Positions 55,409 to 64,000 of a stretch of 64,000 nt of DNA are shown piece by piece. The notes below the pieces were generated by a model. That model was given only the letters and a program-made list of their open reading frames with translations. It had not been told where the DNA came from and did no database searches. Source of the DNA: Nitrospirota bacterium (GTDB taxonomy: Bacteria; Nitrospirota; Thermodesulfovibrionia; Thermodesulfovibrionales; UBA6898); assembly GCA_016235245.1 (NCBI GenBank), contig JACRLO010000001.1:62001-126000 (forward strand), given 5' to 3'. Every line of letters starts with the position of its first letter. Position 1 is the first letter of the stretch. The position numbers were made by a program, and so were the translations under genes.

Positions 55409-56016
55409 TTTGCACCCGCCGGAGCCGGGGCCTTGGCTGCCTCCGCATCAGAAACTGAAGAAAAGGTTGCGGCAGTAAATGAGACCTGCAATGATGTTCC
55501 GCTTTTTTCTTTCTTGGGGCTTCCGAGTTTCATATTAGAAATATTGACAATCCTGTTCAGTTTGGTGAGACTGCTGAGAAAATATCCAAGATTATGATAT
55601 GAACCGACGACATCAACCGATACCGGTATTTCATGAACAATGCCGCTCGGATGCGCCTTTTTTGGGGACGGTTTCCACGATTTTATCTCAAGACCGGCTG
55701 CAATTCCCATATCAGAAACCTGTTTTAAGAGGCTTGATATTTCTTTCTCATCAGGGAGTTGTTCTTTCAGTTCATTGATCCTTTTTACCAGTCTTTCATT
55801 TTCTGTCTTCAATACGTCAAGCTTGGCAGCTTTTGCCTGGCTGGCAGCGATTTCGTTATTCTGTTTGTCGATCTGTGTTTCCAGAACCTTGATCTGCTTC
55901 AGCTTAGGACTAATCACCAGAAACAGTACCAGCAGCGCGATGATGATCGACGGCAGTACCGCAACGATTATTTTCACATAAGAGGGCAAGGTCTTTATAT
56001 CAAGTTTGATTGCCAT
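55405..56016 (-). CDS. pilO: Type IV pilus alignment protein PilO
   Basis: The 203-residue protein has an inner-membrane helix (about 14-35), a coiled coil (LETQIDKQNNEIAASQAKAA) and a ferredoxin-like periplasmic domain with the family feature VDVVGSYHNLGYFLSSL. It pairs with PilN and PilP in the alignment complex. It is 1 base from pilN and overlaps pilP by 4. Confidence 0.92.
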   Translation of the reverse strand: MAIKLDIKTLPSYVKIIVAVLPSIIIALLVLFLVISPKLKQIKVLETQIDKQNNEIAASQAKAAKLDVLKTENERLVKRINELKEQLPDEKEISSLLKQVSDMGIAAGLEIKSWKPSPKKAHPSGIVHEIPVSVDVVGSYHNLGYFLSSLTKLNRIVNISNMKLGSPKKEKSGTSLQVSFTAATFSSVSDAEAAKAPAPAGAK

Positions 56017-56017
56017 A

Positions 56018-56557
56018 TTATGCTTTCACCTTGAACGTTAATTTGAATGAATATACGGTAGTGGTGGCTACCTTTGACTGTACCGACTCCTGAAGATATA
56101 CATCCGTAAAGAGCTTGGAGTTCTTCAGGTTATTGACATAATTGACAACGTCGGTATTGGTAAACGCGGTGCAGGAAAGCGATACGTCCAACCCCTTAAC
56201 CTCCGCGTTCCCCAGCCAAACTCCAGCGGGCAAAAGTGCGCTGATCTCATCAAGGATCTTGATCGGACGGGATTTGTTTCTTCCAAGCTCCTCAATAATA
56301 TCCTTGCGCTGTTGAAACGTTTTATTCAGTTTTTCGAAGTCTTCGACCGCTTTTATTTTTTCTTTAAGTGCAGCGATGGTTTTTTCGTTTTCCTTAACCT
56401 TCGCCTCCTTGGCTGATACCGTGGAACTGAAGTGGTAGGTGATATAGGTGAATATCGCTCCAACGGCTAAGGTAAGAAGAACCGCATAAATCAGAAAAGC
56501 CGGGACAGGCTTCTGCTTTTTCTTCTTTTTGGTTGAGAGTAAATTGACTTTTATCAT
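56018..56557 (-). CDS. pilN: Type IV pilus alignment protein PilN
   Basis: The 179-residue protein begins with the PilN motif MIKVNLLSTK, which binds PilM in the cytosol. A membrane helix (about 20-42), coiled coil and ferredoxin-like periplasmic domain (ISALLPAGVWLGNAEVKG) follow. It overlaps pilM by 4 bases. Confidence 0.92.
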   Translation of the reverse strand: MIKVNLLSTKKKKKQKPVPAFLIYAVLLTLAVGAIFTYITYHFSSTVSAKEAKVKENEKTIAALKEKIKAVEDFEKLNKTFQQRKDIIEELGRNKSRPIKILDEISALLPAGVWLGNAEVKGLDVSLSCTAFTNTDVVNYVNNLKNSKLFTDVYLQESVQSKVATTTVYSFKLTFKVKA

Positions 56558-57606
56558 CTGTCGCCCTGATTTCTGAGGGCAAGCCCGACCGCTACAGCCA
56601 TCATAGGGGCTATTTCCTCAATATAAGAAACATCAAACTTTTTTGGGATCTTGATGTTTCTGAACGGTTCTGCAATCTTTGTCTCTATGCCCGAACGTTC
56701 GGCAATCATGGAGGAGAAATTCCTGATAAGGCCGCATCCCCCGCTTAGGATGACTTCCGCGATATCCTCATGCACGGTTGTGCTCCGGTAGTAATCAAAG
56801 GAGCGGCTGATCTCACTGAGGATCTCTTCAGACGCCGATTCAATTACGGCGTTTGCATCTTCCGGTGATACATTTTCAACCGACTCGCCCCGTTTCAGTT
56901 TTTCCGCGAGTTCATAGGTAATATTGAATTCTCTCTGCAGCGCCTCGGTATGCAGATTGCTGCCAAGGGAACTGTCCCTGGTAAAGACTGATATGCCGCC
57001 CTTCAGAATACTCATATTGATTGTACTTGCGCCGATATTGAGCAGGGCAACATTTTTTCCGGGCTCAATCTCGTAATTGATCCCGTACATATTCTCGAGT
57101 GCGAACGAATCGATATCAACAACGATTGGCGTGAGACCGGCTTCTTTGACCACCTGGATATATTCGTTAATAATATCTTTTTTTACGGCAACAAGAATAA
57201 CGTCCATCTGACCCGGTTCATCTTTAGGGCCTATGATCTGGAAATCAAGATTAACGTCTTCAATATCAAAAGGCACATATTGCTCCGCCTCAAACTTAAT
57301 TGATTCAGAGAGTTCTTCCTCTGACATTTCAGGCAGAGATATTCTTTTGATAATAACGGAGGAATGGCCCGAAATAGAGATGGCTGCGTTCTGCGCCCTG
57401 ATCCCTGCTGTTTTGAGCATCTCCTTCAGAGAGTCAACAAGACGCAGAGAGTCGATAATTGAGCCGTCAACAATGAGTTCAGGCGGCAGAGAATGGAGAT
57501 GACAAAGCTCAAGCTCATACCCGCCTTTTGACTCTTTGAGCTTCACCGCTTTGACATAGCTCGAGCCGATGTCTAACCCGATTGATCCTTTTCCGCTAAA
57601 AAACAT
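56554..57606 (-). CDS. pilM: Type IV pilus assembly ATP-binding protein PilM
   Basis: The 350-residue protein has an actin-like fold with SIGLDIGSSYVKAVKLKE (about 7-24), VVDIDSFALEN, LLNIGASTINMSIL and ILSGGCGLIRNF, as in PilM, which sits on the cytosolic face and binds PilN. It opens pilM-N-O-P-Q. The ATG lies 6 bases after a -10 box and has no ribosome binding site, so the transcript is probably leaderless. Confidence 0.95.
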   Translation of the reverse strand: MFFSGKGSIGLDIGSSYVKAVKLKESKGGYELELCHLHSLPPELIVDGSIIDSLRLVDSLKEMLKTAGIRAQNAAISISGHSSVIIKRISLPEMSEEELSESIKFEAEQYVPFDIEDVNLDFQIIGPKDEPGQMDVILVAVKKDIINEYIQVVKEAGLTPIVVDIDSFALENMYGINYEIEPGKNVALLNIGASTINMSILKGGISVFTRDSSLGSNLHTEALQREFNITYELAEKLKRGESVENVSPEDANAVIESASEEILSEISRSFDYYRSTTVHEDIAEVILSGGCGLIRNFSSMIAERSGIETKIAEPFRNIKIPKKFDVSYIEEIAPMMAVAVGLALRNQGDR

Positions 57607-57612
57607 AGCTTA

Positions 57613-57641
57613 TGAATACCAGAAAAAAAAGCTCTTGTCAA
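57613..57641 (-). promoter_or_regulatory. Promoter of the pilMNOPQ operon
   Basis: On the minus strand TTGACA (57636-57641), a 17-base T-rich spacer and TATTCA (57613-57618) are followed after 6 bases by the pilM ATG. The match to the sigma-70 consensus is good and spacing ideal. Confidence 0.7.
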
Positions 57642-57715
57642 GTATTTTTTTTGTATTTATTTCAGAGAGTTCAAACTGAACCCTAAGAAAATGCTTTAAG
57701 AAATGCCCATTAAAG

Positions 57716-58594
57716 TTACAAATTGAGGTTTCTTTCAATGATAATTTTTTCATTTTTCGTCATACCAATCCCGAACAGAGAACCCAGGGAATCCTTCAGT
57801 CTAACATAGGCATTATCACGGATTCCGCCGACAATATCCCTGCTTAGAGGTATGCCATTTTTCGCTTTCCTGCAGTCTGATTCGTCAAGTATGACCTCTG
57901 ACAAATCAGTGAGTGCATGGTCAATAGTTGACACGCATGGCGAGTCGTCGGTTATCCCCTGTTGCAGCATGTCAAAAGTCACTGATGCATCACTCGTAAA
58001 GAAACCGATACCTGTTCTTTTAAGCGCCGTGATATGAGCTCCTGTGCCCAGCATAAGACCGATGTCATCGCAGAGCGTTCGTATGTAAGTGCCTTTTGAA
58101 CAGGAGACCGCTATCTCAACATAGGGGAGTTCTACCAGCAGAATATTAATATCGTAGATCTCAACCGGCCGCTCTGCTCTTTCTACTTCCATGCCTTTCC
58201 TGGCCAGTTTATAAAGGGGCTGGCCGTTGAGTTTAATCGCAGAATACATCGGAGGTTTCTGCATTATTTTGCCGATGAATTGATTGACAACGCTGATAAT
58301 ATGTTCTGGTGTAAATGTCGGGACATCCTTTATTTCAATAACCTTACCGTCGGCATCAAGGGTGTCGGTCCTTTCGCCTAATTTCAGCCTCGCTTGATAG
58401 GTCTTGTCTTTATCAAGAAGAAAGCGGCTTACCTTCGTAGCCTCGTTCAGGCAGACGAGAAGAACTCCCGTTGCCATAGGATCAAGGGTGCCGGTATGAC
58501 CGGCTTTTCTGACTCCCAGCAGTCTCTTCACATTCGTGACTGCCTGCTGGGAGGTTATTCCTTTTGGCTTGTCGAGATTGATAATAATATTCAT
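57716..58594 (-). CDS. truB: tRNA pseudouridine(55) synthase
   Basis: The 292-residue protein makes pseudouridine at tRNA position 55. GHTGTLDPMATGVLLVCL with the catalytic Asp lies near residue 39, followed by KTYQARLKLGERTDTLDADG and SKGTYIRTLCDDIG. A C-terminal PUA-like end (about 225-292) is present. It is the last gene of the infB-rbfA-nrnA-truB group, 60 bases after nrnA. No clear terminator follows. Confidence 0.95.
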   Translation of the reverse strand: MNIIINLDKPKGITSQQAVTNVKRLLGVRKAGHTGTLDPMATGVLLVCLNEATKVSRFLLDKDKTYQARLKLGERTDTLDADGKVIEIKDVPTFTPEHIISVVNQFIGKIMQKPPMYSAIKLNGQPLYKLARKGMEVERAERPVEIYDINILLVELPYVEIAVSCSKGTYIRTLCDDIGLMLGTGAHITALKRTGIGFFTSDASVTFDMLQQGITDDSPCVSTIDHALTDLSEVILDESDCRKAKNGIPLSRDIVGGIRDNAYVRLKDSLGSLFGIGMTKNEKIIIERNLNL

Positions 58595-58654
58595 GGATAT
58601 GAGATAACGAGAGGGAATATCAGAAGGATACTGTTCCGAAAATGTTCCGTTGTT

Positions 58655-59611
58655 TCATCTCTTCGGCTGGACGTTTCTGCCTGCCGTAAAGAGGGTCTTT
58701 TTCAGCGATGTGAGATCTGTCCTGGCCCTGAAGCCAGCAGCATTCCTGTGTCCCCCGCCGCCATAGAGCGCAGCGATTTTTGCAACATTTGCCTGCCCCT
58801 TGGATCTCATGCTCACTTTCCAGCGGCCATCCTCGGTCTCCCTGATGAGCGCAGAGATGGCAACAGAATCGATCATGCGCGGAACATTAGCAAAATTCTC
58901 CGTGTCCGCTTCGACAGTCCCGGTCTTCCTGAACATAGCTCTGGTGACATGGATCAGGGCTACGTTGTCCCTGATTTCAAGCGTGCCAAGACAAAGATTA
59001 AGCAGGTCAAACCGGTTCTTATTCCAACGCTCGTACAAATGCTCGGATATAACGCCCGGTTGTGCACCGGCATCGATAAGCTCAGCGCTTGCCCTGAGCA
59101 CGTCAGAACTGGTGTTACTGTATCTGAAGGTTCCTGTGTCAACCGCTATTGCCGTGTACAGATTTGTCGCCATAGATTTTGTAAGCCCGATATTCAAGGC
59201 TTTTATCAGATGAAATACCATCAGTCCGGTTGCGGCCGCAGTTGGTTCAACCCATCGGATGTCACCGAAGGGCGATTCAGTTTCGTGGTGGTCAATGACA
59301 ACAGATTTGGCGAATGAATAACCCTCAAGCGCTGCCCGTTCCGGACTGTTGCAATCTAAAAGAATAAGCAGAGGGTTTTTTCTAAGTTGATACCCTAGCG
59401 AGGATTTACACTTCTTGTGCCCTGGCATAAACCGGTACGGTTCAGGTACGGGATCCCGGTCAAAGATATGGACTTTTTTCCCATGCGCCTCAAGCGCTTC
59501 AGCAAGGGCAAGACAGGAGCCCAATGCATCACCGTCAGGATTAATATGCGTTGCAAGAAGAAAAGCCTGCTCTTTTCTGAGAGCAGTCAGGAGGCTTTCA
59601 GGAACTTTCAT
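58655..59611 (-). CDS. nrnA: Bifunctional oligoribonuclease / PAP phosphatase NrnA
   Basis: The 318-residue protein has DHH-family motifs ATHINPDGDALGS (about 19-31), LLDCNSPERAAL, VIDHHETES and the DHHA1 end GGGGHRNAAGF. It degrades very short RNA and can remove the 3'-phosphate from PAP. It overlaps rbfA by 14 bases; rbfA-nrnA-truB is a common order. If APS is made into PAPS here, PAP removal would matter, but that is inference. Confidence 0.92.
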   Translation of the reverse strand: MKVPESLLTALRKEQAFLLATHINPDGDALGSCLALAEALEAHGKKVHIFDRDPVPEPYRFMPGHKKCKSSLGYQLRKNPLLILLDCNSPERAALEGYSFAKSVVIDHHETESPFGDIRWVEPTAAATGLMVFHLIKALNIGLTKSMATNLYTAIAVDTGTFRYSNTSSDVLRASAELIDAGAQPGVISEHLYERWNKNRFDLLNLCLGTLEIRDNVALIHVTRAMFRKTGTVEADTENFANVPRMIDSVAISALIRETEDGRWKVSMRSKGQANVAKIAALYGGGGHRNAAGFRARTDLTSLKKTLFTAGRNVQPKR

Positions 59612-59954
59612 CTTCTGTCTTAATTTTTCTCAGGAGGCTGTCTATTTTAGAGCCGTATTCAATAGACGTGTCGAGTCTGAACTCCACCGTCGGGATAAAT
59701 TTCATTTTGAGCCGTTTACCGAGAGCCGCTCGGATAAAGGGTTTGGCGTCGTTGAGGACATGGAGAGTCTGTTCCCGGTCTTCCGGTTTCAGTACGCTCA
59801 CAAAAATACGAGCCGACTTAAGGTCATCGGACATATCTGCCCCGGTTACGGTTACAAAACCGATTCTCGGGTCCTTCAGCCGATACATGATAATGTCAGC
59901 AACCTCCTCGCGGACAAGGTCGCCAACCCTCTGCGAACGTTTATAGGGAAGCAT
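59598..59954 (-). CDS. rbfA: Ribosome-binding factor A
   Basis: The 118-residue protein has a single KH-like domain (RVGDLVREEVADIIM, DPRIGFVTVTGADMSDDLKSA) typical of RbfA, which helps mature the 30S subunit and 16S rRNA 5' end. GAGGTGA lies 5 bases before the ATG. It is 119 bases downstream of infB. A TATTAT/TATATT-rich stretch lies in that gap, so an extra promoter is possible. Confidence 0.93.
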   Translation of the reverse strand: MLPYKRSQRVGDLVREEVADIIMYRLKDPRIGFVTVTGADMSDDLKSARIFVSVLKPEDREQTLHVLNDAKPFIRAALGKRLKMKFIPTVEFRLDTSIEYGSKIDSLLRKIKTEDESS

Positions 59955-60073
59955 CGATCACCTCATAAGATATGCAGCGCATAAAAATATAATAAACGAT
60001 TTTCTTTTCTAAAGATAGGTTGCAGTCAGCGACCCGCGGATACGGGCCGCACTGAACATGAGGGACGGTTTGA

Positions 60074-62530
60074 TTAAAGCTTGGTAGCGATCTTTTCTAT
60101 GATATAGTTTTCAATGATGTCACCGAGCTTCAGATCATTGAAATTCTCTATAAGGATACCGCATTCGTATCCCGTCTGAACTTCCTTCACATCGTCCTTC
60201 TGCCTCTTCAGACTTGCGATCTTGCCTTCGTAGGCAACAACGCTATCCCTGATGACACGGATGCCGTCGCTTACCCGTGTCATATAGCCATCGATGACGG
60301 AGCATCCCGCTATCGTACCGAGTCTGGAAACAGGAAAAAGCTGCCTGACCTCCGCCCTGCCAAGGATCTTCTCCTTGAGTGTCGGCTCAAGCATACCCTC
60401 TAGGGCTTTTTTGACGTCGTCGATCGCCTCATAAATAATATTGTAGAGCCGAATATCAACGCCCTCTTTTTCTGCTGTTTGCGCCGCCTTGGTCTCGGGC
60501 CTCACATTGAAGCCGATAATGATGGCATTTGATGCTGTTGCTAGCATGACGTCTGACTCATTAATACCGCCGACAGAACAATGTATGACCTTAACCTTGA
60601 CCTCAGGATGTATTATGTTCTCAAAGGCCGCCTTGATCGCTTCAACGGAGCCCTGAACATCACCCTTAATGATTATGTTCAACTCCTTGATCTGGCCTTC
60701 CTTGATCTGGGTATAGAGCTCATCAAGGGTAAGCTTTTTTGCCTTTGCTATTTCCAAAGAACGCTGCTTCTGAAGTCTCGTCATGGCGATCTGACGGGCA
60801 CGTTTTTCGTCATCGACCACCGTAAAGACATCGCCGGCTGCAGGCACTTCAGAAAAACCTATCACCTCAACCGGTGTTGACGGGCCAGCCTCCTGGATCC
60901 TTTTCCCTGTATCATCGAGCAACGCCCTGACCTTGCCGACATGCGAGCCAGAAAGGAGCGCATCTCCAATTTTGAGTGTGCCGGCCTGGACAAGCAGGGT
61001 TGCAACGGGCCCTCTTCCCTTATCGAGCTTTGCTTCAATAATCGTACCTTTGGCTCTTCTGTCGTGGTTTGCCTTCAGTTCCAGGACTTCAGCCTGAAGC
61101 AGGATCATTTCAAGAAGATGCTCTATGCCAATACGCTTTTTTGCAGAAACTTCGACAAAGATATTATGGCCGCCCCAATCCTCCGAGATAATACCCTGCT
61201 CAGAGAGCTCGTTTCTTACACGGGTTAAATTGGCATCCGGCTTATCAATCTTGTTGATGGCTACAACGATAGGGACATTTGCGGCCTTGGCGTGATTGAT
61301 AGCCTCTTTTGTCTGCGGCATAACGCCGTCATCGGCAGCGACAACAAGGACAACAATATCCGTAACCTTGGCGCCCCTCGCTCTTAAAGCGGTAAAGGCC
61401 TCATGCCCCGGTGTATCAAGAAATACAATATCTTTCCCCTTAAGATTTACCTTATAGGCACCGATATGCTGGGTTATGCCGCCTGCCTCGGTTTCCGTAA
61501 CTTTAGTTTCCCTGACAGCGTCCAGAAGGGAGGTCTTGCCGTGGTCAACATGTCCCATTATGGTTATGACGGGGGCGCGGTGCTGAAGGTCTGCCGCATT
61601 TTCCTGCGTCTCTTCGTCGACCTGATAATCGTCTTCCACTGAAGCAAGTTCCAGTTTAATGCCAAAGCTGTCGGCAATAAGCAGTGCCGCATCCGTATCA
61701 ACCGGCTGGTTAATGGTGGTCGTCATATCTCCTAACGCCATGAACTTTTTGATGACATCGCCGCTTTTGATGCCGATAAGTTCTGCAAATTCCTTGACTG
61801 ACATGCCCTCACGGAGTTTAAGATTCTTTTTCCGTGGAGCGGTCGAGAGGACAGGCTGCTTTTCATCTTTATAGGATGATTTGGACCCGCCGAACCCTCT
61901 TTTTTGTGACCTCGGATCCCATTTCCTCGGTTCAACCTTCCTGATACTCGTGAAGGCTTTCTGGAGTCCCGGCTTCGCCTTGAACTTTTCTATCTTTTCA
62001 GCTTCGCTCTCTTTCTTGAACCGGTCAGGAACAGCAACATCCTCGTCCTTCTCAGGTATTGCCGGCGCAGCAGCAAGCTCAACTTCGGGCTCGTCCATTA
62101 CGAGGGGAGGAGGCTCGCTTGGCAAAGTCGGCTCAAGCTTTATGGTTTTTTCCATCTTGTCTTTATGCGGTTTGGCCAGCTTTTGAGCTTTCTTATGCTC
62201 CTCTTTCTTGGCGACATCCTTATGCTCTGCCGCTGTTTCTGCCATAGGCTCCGTCTGAACTTCTGCCTTTATTTCCTCTATCTTCTGTTCTTCCATTTCT
62301 GCTGCCTCTTTGGCAGGCTCAGGCATCGATTTCGGTTCTTCAACAGGAGGCGGAGGAGGCTCTACAGGCTCCAAAACGGCCAGAGTTCTTGCTATTTTGT
62401 CTGCGATCGATGAATCGATGCTTGAGGAATGGGATTTCCCTTCAAAGCCCATGTCGGCAAGTTCGTCAAGGATGTCCTTGCTGTTTCTGTTCAACTTCTT
62501 TGCTAATTCGTATATCCTGACTTTTGCCAT
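60074..62530 (-). CDS. infB: Translation initiation factor IF-2
   Basis: The 818-residue protein has an IF2N module (residues 1-50: [19 protein letters not shown]), a charged Glu/Lys/Pro linker (about 50-230), a second IF2N (about 240-300) and the G domain with [29 protein letters not shown] and [12 protein letters not shown], followed by domains II-IV. It brings initiator tRNA to the ribosome. AAGGACA lies 8-9 bases before the ATG. It starts a group with rbfA, nrnA and truB and diverges from rpmB. Confidence 0.97.
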   Translation of the reverse strand: MAKVRIYELAKKLNRNSKDILDELADMGFEGKSHSSSIDSSIADKIARTLAVLEPVEPPPPPVEEPKSMPEPAKEAAEMEEQKIEEIKAEVQTEPMAETAAEHKDVAKKEEHKKAQKLAKPHKDKMEKTIKLEPTLPSEPPPLVMDEPEVELAAAPAIPEKDEDVAVPDRFKKESEAEKIEKFKAKPGLQKAFTSIRKVEPRKWDPRSQKRGFGGSKSSYKDEKQPVLSTAPRKKNLKLREGMSVKEFAELIGIKSGDVIKKFMALGDMTTTINQPVDTDAALLIADSFGIKLELASVEDDYQVDEETQENAADLQHRAPVITIMGHVDHGKTSLLDAVRETKVTETEAGGITQHIGAYKVNLKGKDIVFLDTPGHEAFTALRARGAKVTDIVVLVVAADDGVMPQTKEAINHAKAANVPIVVAINKIDKPDANLTRVRNELSEQGIISEDWGGHNIFVEVSAKKRIGIEHLLEMILLQAEVLELKANHDRRAKGTIIEAKLDKGRGPVATLLVQAGTLKIGDALLSGSHVGKVRALLDDTGKRIQEAGPSTPVEVIGFSEVPAAGDVFTVVDDEKRARQIAMTRLQKQRSLEIAKAKKLTLDELYTQIKEGQIKELNIIIKGDVQGSVEAIKAAFENIIHPEVKVKVIHCSVGGINESDVMLATASNAIIIGFNVRPETKAAQTAEKEGVDIRLYNIIYEAIDDVKKALEGMLEPTLKEKILGRAEVRQLFPVSRLGTIAGCSVIDGYMTRVSDGIRVIRDSVVAYEGKIASLKRQKDDVKEVQTGYECGILIENFNDLKLGDIIENYIIEKIATKL

Positions 62531-62590
62531 GTTGTTTTGTCCTTAGCTATGCGACGTGCTGCAGATAGAATACTGCGCCGAGTGATAATC

Positions 62591-62619
62591 TTGTAACAAG
62601 AGTTTTAAAATGTTATCAT
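62591..62619 (+). promoter_or_regulatory. Possible promoter of rpmB
   Basis: TTGTAA (62591-62596), a 17-base spacer and TATCAT (62614-62619) lie upstream of rpmB. The sequence CTTGTTACAAG is a palindrome, so the same spot offers a -35-like box on the other strand for infB. Confidence 0.5.
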
Positions 62620-62659
62620 AACCAACTATGATTATGCAATGTAGAAAGGGGGAATGAAC

Positions 62660-62848
62660 GTGGCAAGCTGTTATGCATGTGGCAAGAAAAAGACGGTTGG
62701 CAATAATGTCAGCCATGCAAACAACAGGACGAAACGGCAGATTCTGCCGAATCTCCAGAGGAAGCGGATACAGACTGATGCCGGGATCAAGCGCGCCTAT
62801 GTCTGCACACGCTGCCTGAGGACTGGAACGGTAAAAAAGGTCGTCTGA
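62660..62848 (+). CDS. rpmB: 50S ribosomal protein L28
   Basis: The 62-residue protein matches L28: [20 protein letters not shown], then LPNLQRKRI and CTRCLR. Two CxxC pairs (CYAC, CTRC) form the zinc-binding variant. I choose GTG 62660 because it is 7 bases from GGGGG and gives the usual Met-Ala N-terminus; the ATG at 62654 lies only one base from that site. The stop overlaps the next gene by 1 base. Confidence 0.9.
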   Translation: MASCYACGKKKTVGNNVSHANNRTKRQILPNLQRKRIQTDAGIKRAYVCTRCLRTGTVKKVV

Positions 62849-63297
62849 TGAAAAAGGCTGAAACCGTTCTCGGCCCGATGCTGAAACAACTCGGGATCGA
62901 GAACGGAGTGAGGCTTGAGCGGCTCCGCAACGACTGGTCTGACATCTTCGAAATAAGTATCTCTTCCCATATGTTTCCGGCAACACTTACCGAGGGGGAA
63001 CTGCTTCTGCATGTTGAATCACCCGCCTGGATGCAGCAACTTACGTATTATAAAAAAGAGATCATCCGGAAGCTTTCTTCATACGCTGTAACTGATGTTC
63101 GGTTCAGTCTGGGGAGGATCACGCAAAAGAAACCGAAGCAAGCAGCGGAGAGGCCGATGAGGCCGCTTTCGCCCGATGAGATTTCATTTGCAGCATCGGT
63201 CGTTGCCGACATCAGGAATGAAGCGCTGAAGGATTCCATCCGGAAGGCTATCGAAAAATCGCTCGCTGCAGACAGAAAACCAGGTCAAAACAGGTGA
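62848..63297 (+). CDS. DciA-like DUF721 protein
   Basis: The 149-residue protein has the DUF721 fold: helix (VLGPMLKQLGIENGV), W-D motif (LRNDWSDIFEISISSHMFPATL), and VESPAWMQQLTYYKKEIIRKL. DciA-type members load the replicative helicase, though many DUF721 proteins are untested. A basic, helical C-terminus (about 105-149) is lineage-variable. It shares one base with rpmB and is probably cotranscribed with it. Confidence 0.85.
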   Translation: MKKAETVLGPMLKQLGIENGVRLERLRNDWSDIFEISISSHMFPATLTEGELLLHVESPAWMQQLTYYKKEIIRKLSSYAVTDVRFSLGRITQKKPKQAAERPMRPLSPDEISFAASVVADIRNEALKDSIRKAIEKSLAADRKPGQNR

Positions 63298-63324
63298 TGT
63301 TGTAATGCCTCAGTAAAGAAAGAA

Positions 63325-63368
63325 ACCCACCCCTGCACCCCTTTTGGGAGGGGAGATAAGGGATGGGT
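63325..63368. repeat. Palindromic CCCC/GGGG repeat between DUF721 and clpX
   Basis: ACCCACCCC (from 63325) and GGGATGGGT (to 63368) pair around a GCACCCCTTTTGGGAGGGG core. The element lies between convergent genes and resembles the 23801-23914 repeat. It may also stop transcription from both sides. Confidence 0.55.
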
Positions 63369-63422
63369 CGTATTTTGTGCTGTTATACCCCTTGTAACTG
63401 AAGGGTTACGCAATGCTCCAAA

Positions 63423-64000
63423 TTAAGCTGATTCTGCCTGCTTTTCGTACAGGAGAATCGGCTTTTCGTTTTTTATTACCGTGTCCTCGGTTATGAGACA
63501 TTCCTTGATGCCTTTTTGCGAAGGTATCTCATACATGACATCAAGCATGATCTCTTCAAGAATAGCTCGCAGACCGCGTGCTCCGGTCTTTCGCTGTATT
63601 GCCTTCCTCGCTATCGCAGATAGGGCTGTATCCGTGAACTTCAATCTCACGTTATCAAAAGAGAGCAGTTTCTGATACTGCTTGGTAAGCGCGTTCCTGG
63701 GCTCCGTAAGGATTTTTACGAGGGAAGCCTCATCCAGTTCTCCAAGCATGGTCACGACAGGAAGCCTTCCGACAAATTCAGGGATAAGTCCGTATTTGAT
63801 CAGATCACCCGGCTCTGCCATGCTGAGCACATCTGCAGTCTTCCTCTCGCTCTTTGGCGAAAGGGCGGAACCGAACCCTACGGTCTTTTTGCCCACGCGC
63901 TGCTCAACGATCCCGTCAAGGCCAGTGAATGCACCACCGCAGATAAAGAGAATATTTGTCGTATCTACCTGGATGAAATCCTGCTGGGGATGCTTCCTGC
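63423..64000 (-). CDS. clpX: ATP-dependent Clp protease ATP-binding subunit ClpX, C-terminal part
   Basis: The last 191 codons are visible; the frame is open at the right edge. ClpX unfolds proteins for ClpP. The matching stretches are [33 protein letters not shown] with the sensor-2-side arginine, [18 protein letters not shown] and the C-terminal small domain. The zinc-binding domain, Walker A and Walker B lie outside. It is convergent with the DUF721 gene. Confidence 0.95.
   Translation of the reverse strand, partial: RKHPQQDFIQVDTTNILFICGGAFTGLDGIVEQRVGKKTVGFGSALSPKSERKTADVLSMAEPGDLIKYGLIPEFVGRLPVVTMLGELDEASLVKILTEPRNALTKQYQKLLSFDNVRLKFTDTALSAIARKAIQRKTGARGLRAILEEIMLDVMYEIPSQKGIKECLITEDTVIKNEKPILLYEKQAESA

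Overview
The window is a gene-dense chromosomal segment (roughly 50% G+C) of a Gram-negative, diderm bacterium. It carries an LPS-export porin (lptD), a complete type II secretion operon (gspC to gspN) and a type IV pilus alignment operon (pilMNOPQ). Gene order, an 868-residue DHH-CBS-nucleotidyltransferase fusion, a stand-alone APS-kinase-like gene, a DUF2934 protein and a DsrC-like protein together suggest a Nitrospirota (Thermodesulfovibrio-like) or deltaproteobacterial lineage. That placement is inference; no rRNA or tRNA gene is visible. The content looks like stable core genome: I see no transposase, integrase, CRISPR array or prophage.

Layout. 1-10.9 kb: 3' end of accD, folC, lptD, an APS-kinase-like gene, an HD-GYP phosphodiesterase, a membrane TPR protein ending in a pseudokinase half-domain, dnaE and accA. 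10.9-16.6 kb (minus): an RpoD-like sigma factor, a NarL-type response regulator and a large soluble PAS/GAF histidine kinase. 16.9-19.7 kb (plus): a run of small genes (DUF2934, an unknown, a duplicated small domain, the same domain fused to a cysteine-depleted DsrC-like domain, a CBS pair, a TPR lipoprotein). 19.8-25.5 kb: uvrC with repeat-derived insertions, a TPM-domain membrane protein, an unknown secreted protein, a PfkB-type kinase and a PsiE-like protein. 25.5-28.9 kb (minus): a thioredoxin/DsbD-like membrane protein, a YyaL-type protein and a small coiled-coil protein. 29-37.8 kb (minus): nucleotidyltransferase fusion, GGDEF protein, Pit phosphate transporter with its DUF47 partner, aroB-aroK-aroC. 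37.9-48.4 kb (minus): gspC to gspN. 48.5-52.5 kb (minus): a second TPR membrane protein and two lipoproteins, one with Ig-like repeats. 52.7-57.6 kb (minus): pilM to pilQ. 57.7-62.5 kb (minus): infB-rbfA-nrnA-truB. 62.6-64 kb: rpmB and a DciA-like gene (plus) and the 3' part of clpX (minus).

How the parts fit. The T2SS and pilus operons lie on either side of the TPR protein and the two lipoproteins, so the 38-57.6 kb stretch reads as an envelope/secretion block. The 10.9-19.7 kb stretch reads as a signalling and possibly sulfur/redox-linked accessory block: a cytosolic sensor kinase and regulator diverging from small proteins that include a DsrC relative without the redox cysteines. Several start codons sit only 5-6 bases after a -10-like hexamer with no ribosome binding site, which suggests leaderless transcripts. 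A CCCTCC/GGGGAGG-rich imperfect palindrome recurs in intergenic DNA and once inside uvrC.
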